In this document: positions 37,281-45,357 of the stretch, piece after piece
Numbering within the stretch: position 1 is the stretch's first letter
Layout: every line of letters begins with the position of its first letter
Assembly (NCBI GenBank): GCA_016234745.1
Contig: JACRAR010000043.1
Location: 62,001-126,000 of the forward strand
Direction of reading: 5' to 3'
Length of the DNA stretch: 64,000 bases
Source: Betaproteobacteria bacterium
Lineage (GTDB): Bacteria > Pseudomonadota > Gammaproteobacteria > Burkholderiales > Rhodocyclaceae
Translations under genes and position numbers: made by a program
The notes under the pieces: generated by a model
The model's database searches: none
Told to the model about the DNA's origin: nothing
Seen by the model: only the letters and a program-made list of their open reading frames with translations

Positions 37281-39646
37281 TTGATGCAAACAGAACGCAC
37301 GATGTGCATGTCGGTGATGCCCTGCAGGACTTTCTGCATGCCGTCCATCTTCAGCGTCAGCATGCCTTCCTCCAGGGCAATCGCCAGCAATTCGGCAACC
37401 CGGGCATGTTCCTGGATCAGTTTCTTGACTGCATCGCTGCCCAGCATCAGCTCATGCAGACCGACGCGTCCCTTGTATCCGCTATCGTTGCAGGCAGGGC
37501 AGCCCTTGGGACGGTAGAGCGTAAACTTGCCGTCCTTGGCATAGTTCTTCTCCAATTCCTGATACACCGCGGCGTAACCCGCCTGGGGATCCTTCTTGAA
37601 GGTTGAGGTATTCACCAGTTCCCCGCAATATTCCTTGAGAAACAACTGCATTTCCGCGTCGTCCGGCGTGTAGGCCTCCTTGCATTTGCACAGGCGCTTG
37701 GCCAGGCGCTGGGCCAGGATGCCGAGCAAGGCGTCGGAAAAATTGAAAGGGTCCATGCCCATGTCGAGCAGGCGGATGATCGATTCCGGTGCGCTGTTGG
37801 TGTGCAAGGTGGCGAATACCAGGTGGCCGGTCAGCGAGGCTTCGATGCCGATTCCGGTGGTTTCCGCGTCGCGCATTTCGCCAACCATGATGATGTCCGG
37901 GTCGGCGCGCAGGAAAGCCTTCATGATCATCGGGAAATCGAGACCGGCCTTCTTGTTGATCTGCACTTGGCGCAGACCTTTCTGGGTGATTTCGACCGGA
38001 TCCTCGGCGGTCCAGATCTTGGTGTCGACGGTGTTGAGATACTTCAGCACCGAATGCAGCGTGGTGGTCTTGCCCGAGCCGGTCGGACCGCAGACAAAAA
38101 ACAGGCCATAGGGTTTGGAAATGGCGCCCTTCAGGCGCTCCAGATTGGCCGGCAGGACGCCCAGATTCTCCAGCGGTATCGGTTCGCCGGCCGCCAGAAT
38201 CCGCATGACGATGTCTTCGACGCCGCCGGTGGAAGGAATCGTCGCCACCCGCAATTCGATGTCGAGCGGGCCGAACTTCTTGAACTTGATCTTGCCGTCC
38301 TGCGGCTTGCGGCGCTCGGAAATGTCGAGGTCACACATGATCTTGATGCGTGCCGCCATGGAGTTGCGGTAACTGGAGGGCACCTCGATGTATTTCACCA
38401 GCGAACCGTCCTTGCGGAAACGGATCAGGGTTTTTTCCTTACCCGGACCGGGTTCGACGTGGATGTCGGAAACACCCTGCTGGTAAGCATCGATAATGAT
38501 TTTGTTGACCAGCTTGACGAGCTCGTTGTCGGCAGCGGCGGACACATCCTCGGCGGTATCGGTGGCCTCCTCGCCGTCCTCGCCCATGCTGGAAAGCAGG
38601 TCGCCGACCGAGGAAGTGTCGGTGTCGGGCTGCGCACCGAAAAACAGGTCGACGCTCTGCTTGAACTCGCGGATGGTGGTGACGCGATAGGCCAGCTTGC
38701 TTCTGGGAAACACGTTGCTGACGACCCGCGAACTCTTGACCTGTTCCGGATCCATGGTCAGCACCATGATGCCATCGCTCGAATCCTCGACCGGCAGCCA
38801 CTGGTTCTGTTCAATGTATTCGCGCTTGAGGTTCTTCAGCAGGTCCATCGGCTTGATGCGATCGGCCTTGTACGGCTCGTAGGGAACGCCGAAAAATTTC
38901 GACAGCGCCAGGCCAATCGCCGGCAGCTTGACCTGGAATTCGCTGAGCAGGATTTCCTCGATATCGAGATTCTTGCGACGCGCCGAACGTATCGCCAGAT
39001 CAAGCTCCTGGGCGGAAAGCACGGCATCGGCGACCAGTTGATCGTATTTCGACTTGGCCGCCTGGACGGGCTTGTTGCGCTGGGAAAAGGCGATTGCCAG
39101 GGTTTCGCACAGACCCTTGATACCTTCTTCCATGACCGCGGAGAAAGGCACGCCGGCGCGATTGTTGATGATCTGCACCACGCCCAGCAGTTCCCCGGCG
39201 GTCGTGATGATCGGGCTCACCAGCATCTGCTTGGTGCGATAGCCGGTGCGCTTGTCGACTTCCTGCAGGAAGCGCAGGCCGGGATGATGCGACTTGAGCT
39301 CGGCCTCGTCATACACATCGATGAGGTTGATGATCTTGCGCGACAAGGCCACATGACCGGCGACGCTCTGGTCGGCGATCGGCAACTTGAGATCCTTGAA
39401 CGAATTCAGGCCGGTCTTGAGCTTCGAGACGATCGATGCCTTATCCTCGCTGACCGCATAGATGGTCAGGCGATCGGCGTTGAACAGGTTGCAGATGTCC
39501 TGCGACAACTCGAGCATGATCTCGTCGATGTTGTTGGTCGCATGGATCTTGTTGGTGACTGTCTGAAGATTCTTGAAAAACAGCAGCCGGGTATCAACGT
39601 CGGACAAACTGCCGGCGCCTTGCGGTGAATCGATGACCGCGCTCAC
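37277..39646 (-). CDS. GAF-domain GspE/PilB-family secretion ATPase
   Basis: A 789-residue GspE/PilB-type ATPase with an N-terminal GAF domain (residues about 22-190). A GspE N-terminal domain of MshEN type follows (about 200-340), then the hexameric ATPase. Catalytic landmarks are GPTGSGKTTTL (Walker A, K526), AEDPVEI (Asp box), DPDIIMVGEMRD (Walker B), and HTNSA (His box). Two Cys pairs, C653/C655 and C716/C719, make the zinc site of GspE. The intact motor suggests assembly of a pilus, secretion apparatus or other filament. No partner GspF or pilins are adjacent, other than pilA at the end of the run. The start is GTG, overlapping the previous stop. Confidence 0.92.
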   Translation of the reverse strand: MSAVIDSPQGAGSLSDVDTRLLFFKNLQTVTNKIHATNNIDEIMLELSQDICNLFNADRLTIYAVSEDKASIVSKLKTGLNSFKDLKLPIADQSVAGHVALSRKIINLIDVYDEAELKSHHPGLRFLQEVDKRTGYRTKQMLVSPIITTAGELLGVVQIINNRAGVPFSAVMEEGIKGLCETLAIAFSQRNKPVQAAKSKYDQLVADAVLSAQELDLAIRSARRKNLDIEEILLSEFQVKLPAIGLALSKFFGVPYEPYKADRIKPMDLLKNLKREYIEQNQWLPVEDSSDGIMVLTMDPEQVKSSRVVSNVFPRSKLAYRVTTIREFKQSVDLFFGAQPDTDTSSVGDLLSSMGEDGEEATDTAEDVSAAADNELVKLVNKIIIDAYQQGVSDIHVEPGPGKEKTLIRFRKDGSLVKYIEVPSSYRNSMAARIKIMCDLDISERRKPQDGKIKFKKFGPLDIELRVATIPSTGGVEDIVMRILAAGEPIPLENLGVLPANLERLKGAISKPYGLFFVCGPTGSGKTTTLHSVLKYLNTVDTKIWTAEDPVEITQKGLRQVQINKKAGLDFPMIMKAFLRADPDIIMVGEMRDAETTGIGIEASLTGHLVFATLHTNSAPESIIRLLDMGMDPFNFSDALLGILAQRLAKRLCKCKEAYTPDDAEMQLFLKEYCGELVNTSTFKKDPQAGYAAVYQELEKNYAKDGKFTLYRPKGCPACNDSGYKGRVGLHELMLGSDAVKKLIQEHARVAELLAIALEEGMLTLKMDGMQKVLQGITDMHIVRSVCIK

Positions 39647-40770
39647 GATGGGCTTACTCCCTTTTCATTAGCGTTCCTGGCGCCAGCCAAACCGCCCTCC
39701 AGCAAACTTGCCCGGAAGCCGCGCTGAGACAGCAAAAAGGCTGCCGCGGAGCTGCGCCGGCCGCTTTGGCAATAGGCGATATACTCTTTCTGGGGATCAA
39801 GCACCATATAGGCCAGGCGAATCTCGTCGAGCGGAAGATTGCGTGCGCCCTGGATACCATCGTATTTATACTCGGCGGCAAAGCGTACATCCAGCCATAT
39901 TGCGCCCGCCGCGATGTGCTGGCGTGCCTCGTCCGGAGACAAGGTGCGCAACAGCGGAGTGCGCAATAATTCGACGAAATCCTGCTTGTTCAGACGCAAC
40001 AGCACGCCATCCGTAATCATCGTCACACTGGCATTGCGCGCGGCATCGTTGACCAGGGCCTCCTCGCCGAAGGCGTCACCCGGCTTGAGGTCGGCCAACA
40101 GCATCTGCCCCCCCGCCACAGTGCGGGTCACTTGGCAGCGCCCGCTTTCAATCAGGTAGTAGTAATCGCCGATCTCACCCTGCCGCACGATTTCCTCGCC
40201 GCGTCGCACCTTGATGCGGCGAAAGCGCTGCAAAAGCTGGTCGATGTGCGCCGGCGGCAGTGCGGCAAAGGCGCCGCGCGTCAGATTTTGTGCCGCAAAC
40301 ATACCCGGCAACATGCGCCAGTTGGCGGTTCTCGCCCCATTTCCGGCGGCTTCGGGCTCCGCCTGTCCCGGCGGGGTTTTTGGCTGCGCCAACTGATCCC
40401 AGGTCAGCATGATGTCCAGCATGTCCTCATCGAAACGGATCAGTTCGATGGGGGTGATCGCCTTGGTGGAAGTCATCGGCTGCCCCCATTTACCCAGCGG
40501 TCGCGAAGCCTCGTCGCTACCTCCGACAATCACCGTGGTGCTTTGATCGGGGAAATGCAGCAGCAGTTCTCCCTTCACCAAATACACCAGCTGGCCCCGG
40601 TAATCCTGCGTCAGGAATGGCTTGGCGCCGCGCTCGAGCCGATCGTACTGACATGCTCCGAGCAATTCACGCAAGCGCTCCAGATCGAGTTCCGCAAGCG
40701 GCTGCAAACCATGCAGTACTTCCAGGCTGATCGGCGGCGCTTCCATGATCGCCTCAGAACTCGAATTCAT
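39643..40770 (-). CDS. tandem cyclic-nucleotide-binding / rhodanese protein
   Basis: A 375-residue protein with two cyclic nucleotide-binding (CAP_ED) domains, about residues 15-125 (weakly conserved) and 158-275. The second contains GDYYYLIESGRCQVTR and PGDAFGEEALVNDAARNASV, the phosphate-binding cassette (FGEEAL..RNASV). It is followed by a rhodanese domain, about 280-360, with active-site loop CQSGRRS. No helix-turn-helix and no kinase domain, so it reads cAMP (or cGMP) and passes the signal on by another route; the rhodanese loop Cys may act in sulfur or redox transfer. It overlaps the GspE and MBL genes by a few bases. Confidence 0.9.
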   Translation of the reverse strand: MNSSSEAIMEAPPISLEVLHGLQPLAELDLERLRELLGACQYDRLERGAKPFLTQDYRGQLVYLVKGELLLHFPDQSTTVIVGGSDEASRPLGKWGQPMTSTKAITPIELIRFDEDMLDIMLTWDQLAQPKTPPGQAEPEAAGNGARTANWRMLPGMFAAQNLTRGAFAALPPAHIDQLLQRFRRIKVRRGEEIVRQGEIGDYYYLIESGRCQVTRTVAGGQMLLADLKPGDAFGEEALVNDAARNASVTMITDGVLLRLNKQDFVELLRTPLLRTLSPDEARQHIAAGAIWLDVRFAAEYKYDGIQGARNLPLDEIRLAYMVLDPQKEYIAYCQSGRRSSAAAFLLSQRGFRASLLEGGLAGARNANEKGVSPS

Positions 40771-41521
40771 GATTGTTCTGCAGCATGCGGGGTTTGAACT
40801 CGCCGACGCTTTCTTCCACTTCCTGCATGGTCAATTCAATCTGGCCCGGCTTGAGATGGGTAATGAAAAGTTCCGTCTTGCATTGCAAGTTCAGCAGTTC
40901 TTCGGCCAGCATGCTCGGACAAAGGTGCTTGGACATGACGGCGAGCTTTTTCTCGTGATTCGAAAAGGCGGTTTCGATGATCAGGTAGCGCAAATTGCTT
41001 ATTTTATTGATCGCCTGCCACAGTTCCGGACAAGCTGTGGTGTCGCCGGTAAATACCAGGCTGGCGTGTCCGGAATCGATCTGGTAGCCCACTGCGGGCA
41101 CGGTATGATTGGCGGGCAGCGGCGTGATCGTGCGCCAGCCAAACTTGACGGGCTGGCCCAGCTTGATGGCTTCAAAGCGCAGGAAAGGATTTTCCGGGCT
41201 CGGAATCTCGGTGAAATCCGGCCACACCGACCAGTTGAAAACATGATTGCGCAGAATTTCGATGCTGGCAGGCTGGGCATACACCGTGAGCGGTTTGTCG
41301 CGCATGTCGCCGATGGTGTCGGCCATCAAGGGAAGACAGGCAATGTGGTCGAGATGGGTGTGGGTGATGAAGATGTGGTCAATCTGCGCCAGTTCGGCCA
41401 AGGTCAGATCGCCCACGCCGGTTCCGGCATCGATCAGGATATCGTCGTCGACCAGCAATGAAGTCGTGCGCAGATGCCGGCCGCCGATCCCTCCGCTACA
41501 ACCCAGAATTCTGACTTTCAT
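40754..41521 (-). CDS. MBL-fold protein resembling class II cyclic-nucleotide phosphodiesterases
   Basis: The 255-residue protein starts MKVRILGCSGGIGG, has THTHLDHIACLPLMAD (HxHxDH) and later FTGDTTACPE and IETAFSNHEK. This arrangement is that of class II 3',5'-cyclic nucleotide phosphodiesterases (yeast PDE1, Vibrio CpdP) and the related RNase Z-like branch. Adjacent to an adenylate cyclase and a cyclic-nucleotide-binding protein, a cAMP phosphodiesterase role is the simplest reading but is inferred. Its start overlaps the cyclase stop (ATGA), showing coupled translation. Confidence 0.82.
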   Translation of the reverse strand: MKVRILGCSGGIGGRHLRTTSLLVDDDILIDAGTGVGDLTLAELAQIDHIFITHTHLDHIACLPLMADTIGDMRDKPLTVYAQPASIEILRNHVFNWSVWPDFTEIPSPENPFLRFEAIKLGQPVKFGWRTITPLPANHTVPAVGYQIDSGHASLVFTGDTTACPELWQAINKISNLRYLIIETAFSNHEKKLAVMSKHLCPSMLAEELLNLQCKTELFITHLKPGQIELTMQEVEESVGEFKPRMLQNNHEFEF

Positions 41522-43755
41522 TTGGTTTCAAAGGTGGTCACGCCATCCCAGCCTTCGCCGGGAGGTTGCTTGCGGTACAGGGCAATGCGTTTGCCGTACA
41601 GCTCATACAGATAGCTGGGCGCCAGGCGCGACAGATTGAGCAGCGCCACTTCGGCCTGATCCCAATCCTGCGCACGATAATAGCGCAATGCCTGGTTCCA
41701 GAGCTTCAGATCTTCCAGAATCGCCTTGTCGACCTCGCCTTCCACACCCAGAGGCTCGTAGATCCCGATCGGCTCCGCCTTGCCCTTGACTCGCACTCGA
41801 TCCAGCTCGCGGAACACGAAGGACTTCTTTAGCGATTCGCGCGTGGTCTCGCCGACGATGATGCCGACGCCATATTGCTTGGTGATCCCTTCCAGGCGTG
41901 AGCCGAGATTGACCGCATCGCCCATCACGGTATAGGACTGGCGCACCGGGGAACCCATGTCGCCCACGGTCATGGTCCCGGTATTGACGCCCACGCCGAT
42001 CTTCAATTCCGGCCAGCCCTTGGCCGCCAGTTGCCGGTTCAATTCGGGCAAGGCCTGCTGCATCTCCAGGGCGGTCAGCACGGCATGCCGAGCATGTTCC
42101 GGATCGTCAAGGGGCGCACCCCAGAAAGCCATGATCGCATCGCCGATGTATTTGTCGAGCGTGCCGCGATGATGACGCACGATCTTGGTCATGGCACCCA
42201 GGTATTCGTTCATCAAGGTGGCCAGTTGATCCGCTTCCAGCCCCTCCGAGATCGTGGTGAAGCCGCGCACGTCGGAGAACAGCACGGTCAATTCGGCCTT
42301 GCGCCCGGCCATGCTGTAATTCTCCGGATCGCGGCTCATTTCCTCGACCAGTTCCGGCGGCACATATTGCCCGAAGAGACCCGTCAGCTGGCGCTTGCTG
42401 CGCGACTCAACGAAATAGCCCCAGGACATATTGAGGGCATACAGCGAAAAAGTCAGCAGCAGGCCGGCTGCGAGAGGCATCACAAAGTTGGCAAAATTCC
42501 ACAAGCTCAGATTGATGCCAATCTGGCATATCAATACGAGCAAGGCGACCAGCGAGGCGGGCAGCGCCGACAGCCGCGGCAACCAGAACACCATGACCGC
42601 GCCGGCGAGCAACAACAAAATGAAATCGGCGCCCAGTACGTAAGGCGGCTTGAACTTGATGTTGCCATCGATCATGCCGGCAATCAGGTTGGCATGCATC
42701 TCGACCCCGGCGTAGGCTTCACCCACCGGGGTAGCGCGCTGATCCTTGAGTCCCGGCGTGGTGGTGCCGATCAGCACGATGCGTCCCGCAAGCTGGTCCG
42801 GCTTGATGCGGTCAGCCATGACATCGGCCAGCGAGTAGTAGCGGAAGCTGCCCTGATAGCCGCGGAATGGAATCAGGGCGGCGACGTTTTCATCCACCGG
42901 GATACGCAGCGTGGTACCGCGCTCAGTCAGCAAGTCGAGCCACTCGATGTTGCCGTAGCTCTGGTTGTTCGAGACCGCGTCATCCGGGTAGCCCGGCATC
43001 ACCTTGGGAAAATTGAGATAGGCGCGCACCATCGCCAAAGACAGCGACTCATAATAAGCACCGCCATATTCGGCCAGCATCGGCACGCGCCGGGTGATAC
43101 CGTCGAAATCCACGATCGGGTTGAAGAAGCCCGCACCCTGGGCATTCTTCTGATACTCCGCCAGATTGCCGCCAAAAGTCTTCCAGGCGCTGATGGCCAC
43201 GCCGCCATGCCCGGAGAATGTGCCCGCCGGCAATACCGGGGGCGGCAATAACCCGTTGCTGACCCCGCCCTCGGTGTTGGAGAAGTAGTAGCCGAGAATC
43301 ACCGGTTTCCCTTTCAAGGCGCTGGCAAAGCGCGCATCGAAGTCCAGTTGCGGACGCAATTCCCGCAGGCTTGATTGAAACGCCCCATTGTCCTTGAGAT
43401 CCTTCTTGGCCAGGGCTTCCAGGCTGTTGAGACCGGAACTGTTGTCGGCCTCGGGGAATACCACGTCAAAGCCCAGCACGCGTACGCCGTAGATACGGAA
43501 CAGCTTGTCCGCCAGCATCGCCAGACGATCGCGGCCCCAGGGCCAATGTCCGAGTTCGGCCAAAGATTTTTCGTCGATGTCGAGGATTGCGATGCGCTCA
43601 TCGACGCTCTTCGGCATGGTCAGCCGCAGCTTGGCGTCATAAATGATCGCGTCCAGATGGTTGATGAGACCAATCTGGTAGAACCTGGTCGCATGCCCGA
43701 GCAGCAGCAGCAGGATGGCCAGGCCAAGCGCGTAGCGCGCGAAATGCTGTTTCAA
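41518..43755 (-). CDS. CHASE2-domain class III adenylate cyclase
   Basis: A 745-residue protein. A first TM (residues 8-22) leads to an extracytoplasmic CHASE2 sensor (about 30-360). Three closely spaced TMs (about 375-440) follow, and a cytoplasmic class III cyclase domain (485-665). Catalytic residues are present: Asp495 in FSDVRGF and Asp539 in YIGDAIM (metal ligands), Lys535 and Asp613 in VMGDAVN (adenine selection), and Asn616/Arg620 for the transition state. Hence cAMP rather than cGMP is expected. The start is TTG with GGAGG 4 bases before it. A C-terminal extension of about 85 residues has a TPR-like flavour. Confidence 0.93.
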   Translation of the reverse strand: MKQHFARYALGLAILLLLLGHATRFYQIGLINHLDAIIYDAKLRLTMPKSVDERIAILDIDEKSLAELGHWPWGRDRLAMLADKLFRIYGVRVLGFDVVFPEADNSSGLNSLEALAKKDLKDNGAFQSSLRELRPQLDFDARFASALKGKPVILGYYFSNTEGGVSNGLLPPPVLPAGTFSGHGGVAISAWKTFGGNLAEYQKNAQGAGFFNPIVDFDGITRRVPMLAEYGGAYYESLSLAMVRAYLNFPKVMPGYPDDAVSNNQSYGNIEWLDLLTERGTTLRIPVDENVAALIPFRGYQGSFRYYSLADVMADRIKPDQLAGRIVLIGTTTPGLKDQRATPVGEAYAGVEMHANLIAGMIDGNIKFKPPYVLGADFILLLLAGAVMVFWLPRLSALPASLVALLVLICQIGINLSLWNFANFVMPLAAGLLLTFSLYALNMSWGYFVESRSKRQLTGLFGQYVPPELVEEMSRDPENYSMAGRKAELTVLFSDVRGFTTISEGLEADQLATLMNEYLGAMTKIVRHHRGTLDKYIGDAIMAFWGAPLDDPEHARHAVLTALEMQQALPELNRQLAAKGWPELKIGVGVNTGTMTVGDMGSPVRQSYTVMGDAVNLGSRLEGITKQYGVGIIVGETTRESLKKSFVFRELDRVRVKGKAEPIGIYEPLGVEGEVDKAILEDLKLWNQALRYYRAQDWDQAEVALLNLSRLAPSYLYELYGKRIALYRKQPPGEGWDGVTTFETK

Positions 43756-43786
43756 AATTCCTCCATTCCCGATAAATGCGGCATGG

Positions 43787-44491
43787 TCAAGATTTCAGGA
43801 AGAACTCCATCTTGGTGCCCGCGAGTTCGATGATGTCGTGATCCTGCAACGGATGTGCCTGGGCGTCCAATTGTTTGCCATTGACCGAGGGAAACACGGC
43901 ACCCTCGACATGGGTAATGAAATAACCATGCGGACGCCGCGTGATCACGGCCACCTGCACCCCTGGTTTCCCCAGCGAAGTCAAAGTTTTCGTGAGTTCC
44001 AGTTCCTTGCCGGCATTCGTTCCGGTAAGAACCTGGAGCGCCCCACGCGGGAGCACCGGCGGGGAAGGTGGCTGTGGGGGAGGCGCCATTTCCAAAGGCT
44101 GGGCCGGCATGGCTTTTTCTCCACCCTGCTCTGCCGGTTTTGGCATCATCTCGGGCCGGATGATCATGGTTTTCTCAAAATCTGCCTGGGCTGCCTGCTG
44201 CGGGGTTTCCTTGAGATACTTAAGGCGGTATTTGCCCAGTTCGACGACATCTCCGTTTTGCAGAAAATGCTTCTTGATCGGCTGGCCATTGACCTGGGTG
44301 CCATTGGTACTGTCGAGATCCTCCAGAAAAGCATCATTGAGGATGGTCACGATCACCGCATGTTCGCCGCTGATGGCAAGATTGTCGATCTGAATGTCGT
44401 TATGCGGCTTGCGCCCGATCGTGATCCTTTCCTTGGCAAGAGGAATTTCCTTGAGCTGCATTCCATCCATGCTGAGAATAAGTTTTGCCAT
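43787..44491 (-). CDS. double FHA-domain protein
   Basis: A 234-residue soluble protein. FHA1 (residues 1-95) is canonical: TIGRKPHNDI, ISGEHAVI and DLDSTNGTQVNGQPI, the pThr-binding Arg, Ser, His and Asn residues. A Pro-rich linker (APPPQPPSPPVLPRG) joins a second FHA-like domain (about 150-234), in which the Arg-Ser-His triad is not recognisable (SLGKPGVQVAVITRRPHGY). One functional phosphothreonine reader plus one degenerate domain is the likely state. Candidate adaptor for the CHASE2 kinase encoded two genes upstream. Confidence 0.9.
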   Translation of the reverse strand: MAKLILSMDGMQLKEIPLAKERITIGRKPHNDIQIDNLAISGEHAVIVTILNDAFLEDLDSTNGTQVNGQPIKKHFLQNGDVVELGKYRLKYLKETPQQAAQADFEKTMIIRPEMMPKPAEQGGEKAMPAQPLEMAPPPQPPSPPVLPRGALQVLTGTNAGKELELTKTLTSLGKPGVQVAVITRRPHGYFITHVEGAVFPSVNGKQLDAQAHPLQDHDIIELAGTKMEFFLKS

Positions 44492-44518
44492 CTTGACCTT
44501 TCCGTATTGCCTATTCGA

Positions 44519-45349
44519 TCACTTGAACCAGGCCAACAGCCGTCCCAGCCATCCTGTCAGTCCGCGTGGGGCAGGATACTCCCCCTTGATCCGCACCAGT
44601 ATGACTGAAACGTTATCACGACCACCATTGTCATTTGCCATCTGCACCAGTTGCGTTGCAGCCAGTTCCAGATTGGCGGAGAGCATCTGTACCGTCATGC
44701 CGATTTCCTCGTCTTCGACCATGTCGTTGAGGCCGTCCGAGCAGAGCAGATAAATGTCTCCGGGCGAAGTCTCGTAATCATGAATTTCCGCTTCGACTGT
44801 TGGATCCACGCCCACTGCACGCGTCACCAGGTTCTTGTTTTGCGAATGGCGCGCTTGTTCCGGGGTGAGGATGCCACTATCAATCTGCTCCTGCAATAAC
44901 GAATGATCGCGGGTGATCTGCAGGAATTCTTCGCCACGCAGGCGGTAGAGCCGCGAATCGCCGATGTGTGCCACAGTCATGCGGTTGTCGTAGAACAAGG
45001 CCATCACCAGCGTCGTGCCCATGCCGGCATATTGGGGTTGGCTTTGCGCGGCCTGATAGACGGCATGGTTGGCGCGAGCGATTTCCTGTTCCAGCAGGTC
45101 GTGTGCGCGCCGCTGTCCGTCATTTCCCTGCAGTTGCGGCTCTTGCCGGCCAAACGCCTTCTCCAACTCGCTGCCAAGCAAGGTGGTCACCATGCCGCTG
45201 GCCACCTCGCCGGCGTTGTACCCTCCCATGCCGTCGGCAAGGACCGCCAGGCCCAGAGCCGGATTCAGATAGACCGAGTCTTCGTTGTGGGAGCGAACCA
45301 TTCCGGCATCGCTGCGGCTGACTGTCTCCAGCGCTTGACTGAGATCCAT
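44519..45349 (-). CDS. PP2C-family Ser/Thr phosphatase (Stp1-like)
   Basis: A 276-residue PP2C with start at ATG (MDLSQALETVSRSDAG) after GGAGCTCGC; a longer upstream frame is not supported. Metal-binding and catalytic motifs are complete: VRSHNEDSVYL, VLADGMGGYNAGEVAS, GMGTTLV, HIGDSRLYRL, LLCSDGLNDMV and GGRDNVSVILV. It dephosphorylates pSer/pThr proteins and lies 8 bases after the receptor kinase gene, the usual cognate pair. The C-terminus is hydrophobic and aromatic (GWLGRLLAWFK). Confidence 0.94.
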   Translation of the reverse strand: MDLSQALETVSRSDAGMVRSHNEDSVYLNPALGLAVLADGMGGYNAGEVASGMVTTLLGSELEKAFGRQEPQLQGNDGQRRAHDLLEQEIARANHAVYQAAQSQPQYAGMGTTLVMALFYDNRMTVAHIGDSRLYRLRGEEFLQITRDHSLLQEQIDSGILTPEQARHSQNKNLVTRAVGVDPTVEAEIHDYETSPGDIYLLCSDGLNDMVEDEEIGMTVQMLSANLELAATQLVQMANDNGGRDNVSVILVRIKGEYPAPRGLTGWLGRLLAWFK

Positions 45350-45357
45350 GCGAGCTC

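Noticed and set aside
37802-39628. 608-codon frame opposite the GspE-type ATPase
   Set aside because: Composition-driven antisense frame (Gly/Asp/Val/Gln-rich, no motifs); the ATPase has all catalytic motifs.
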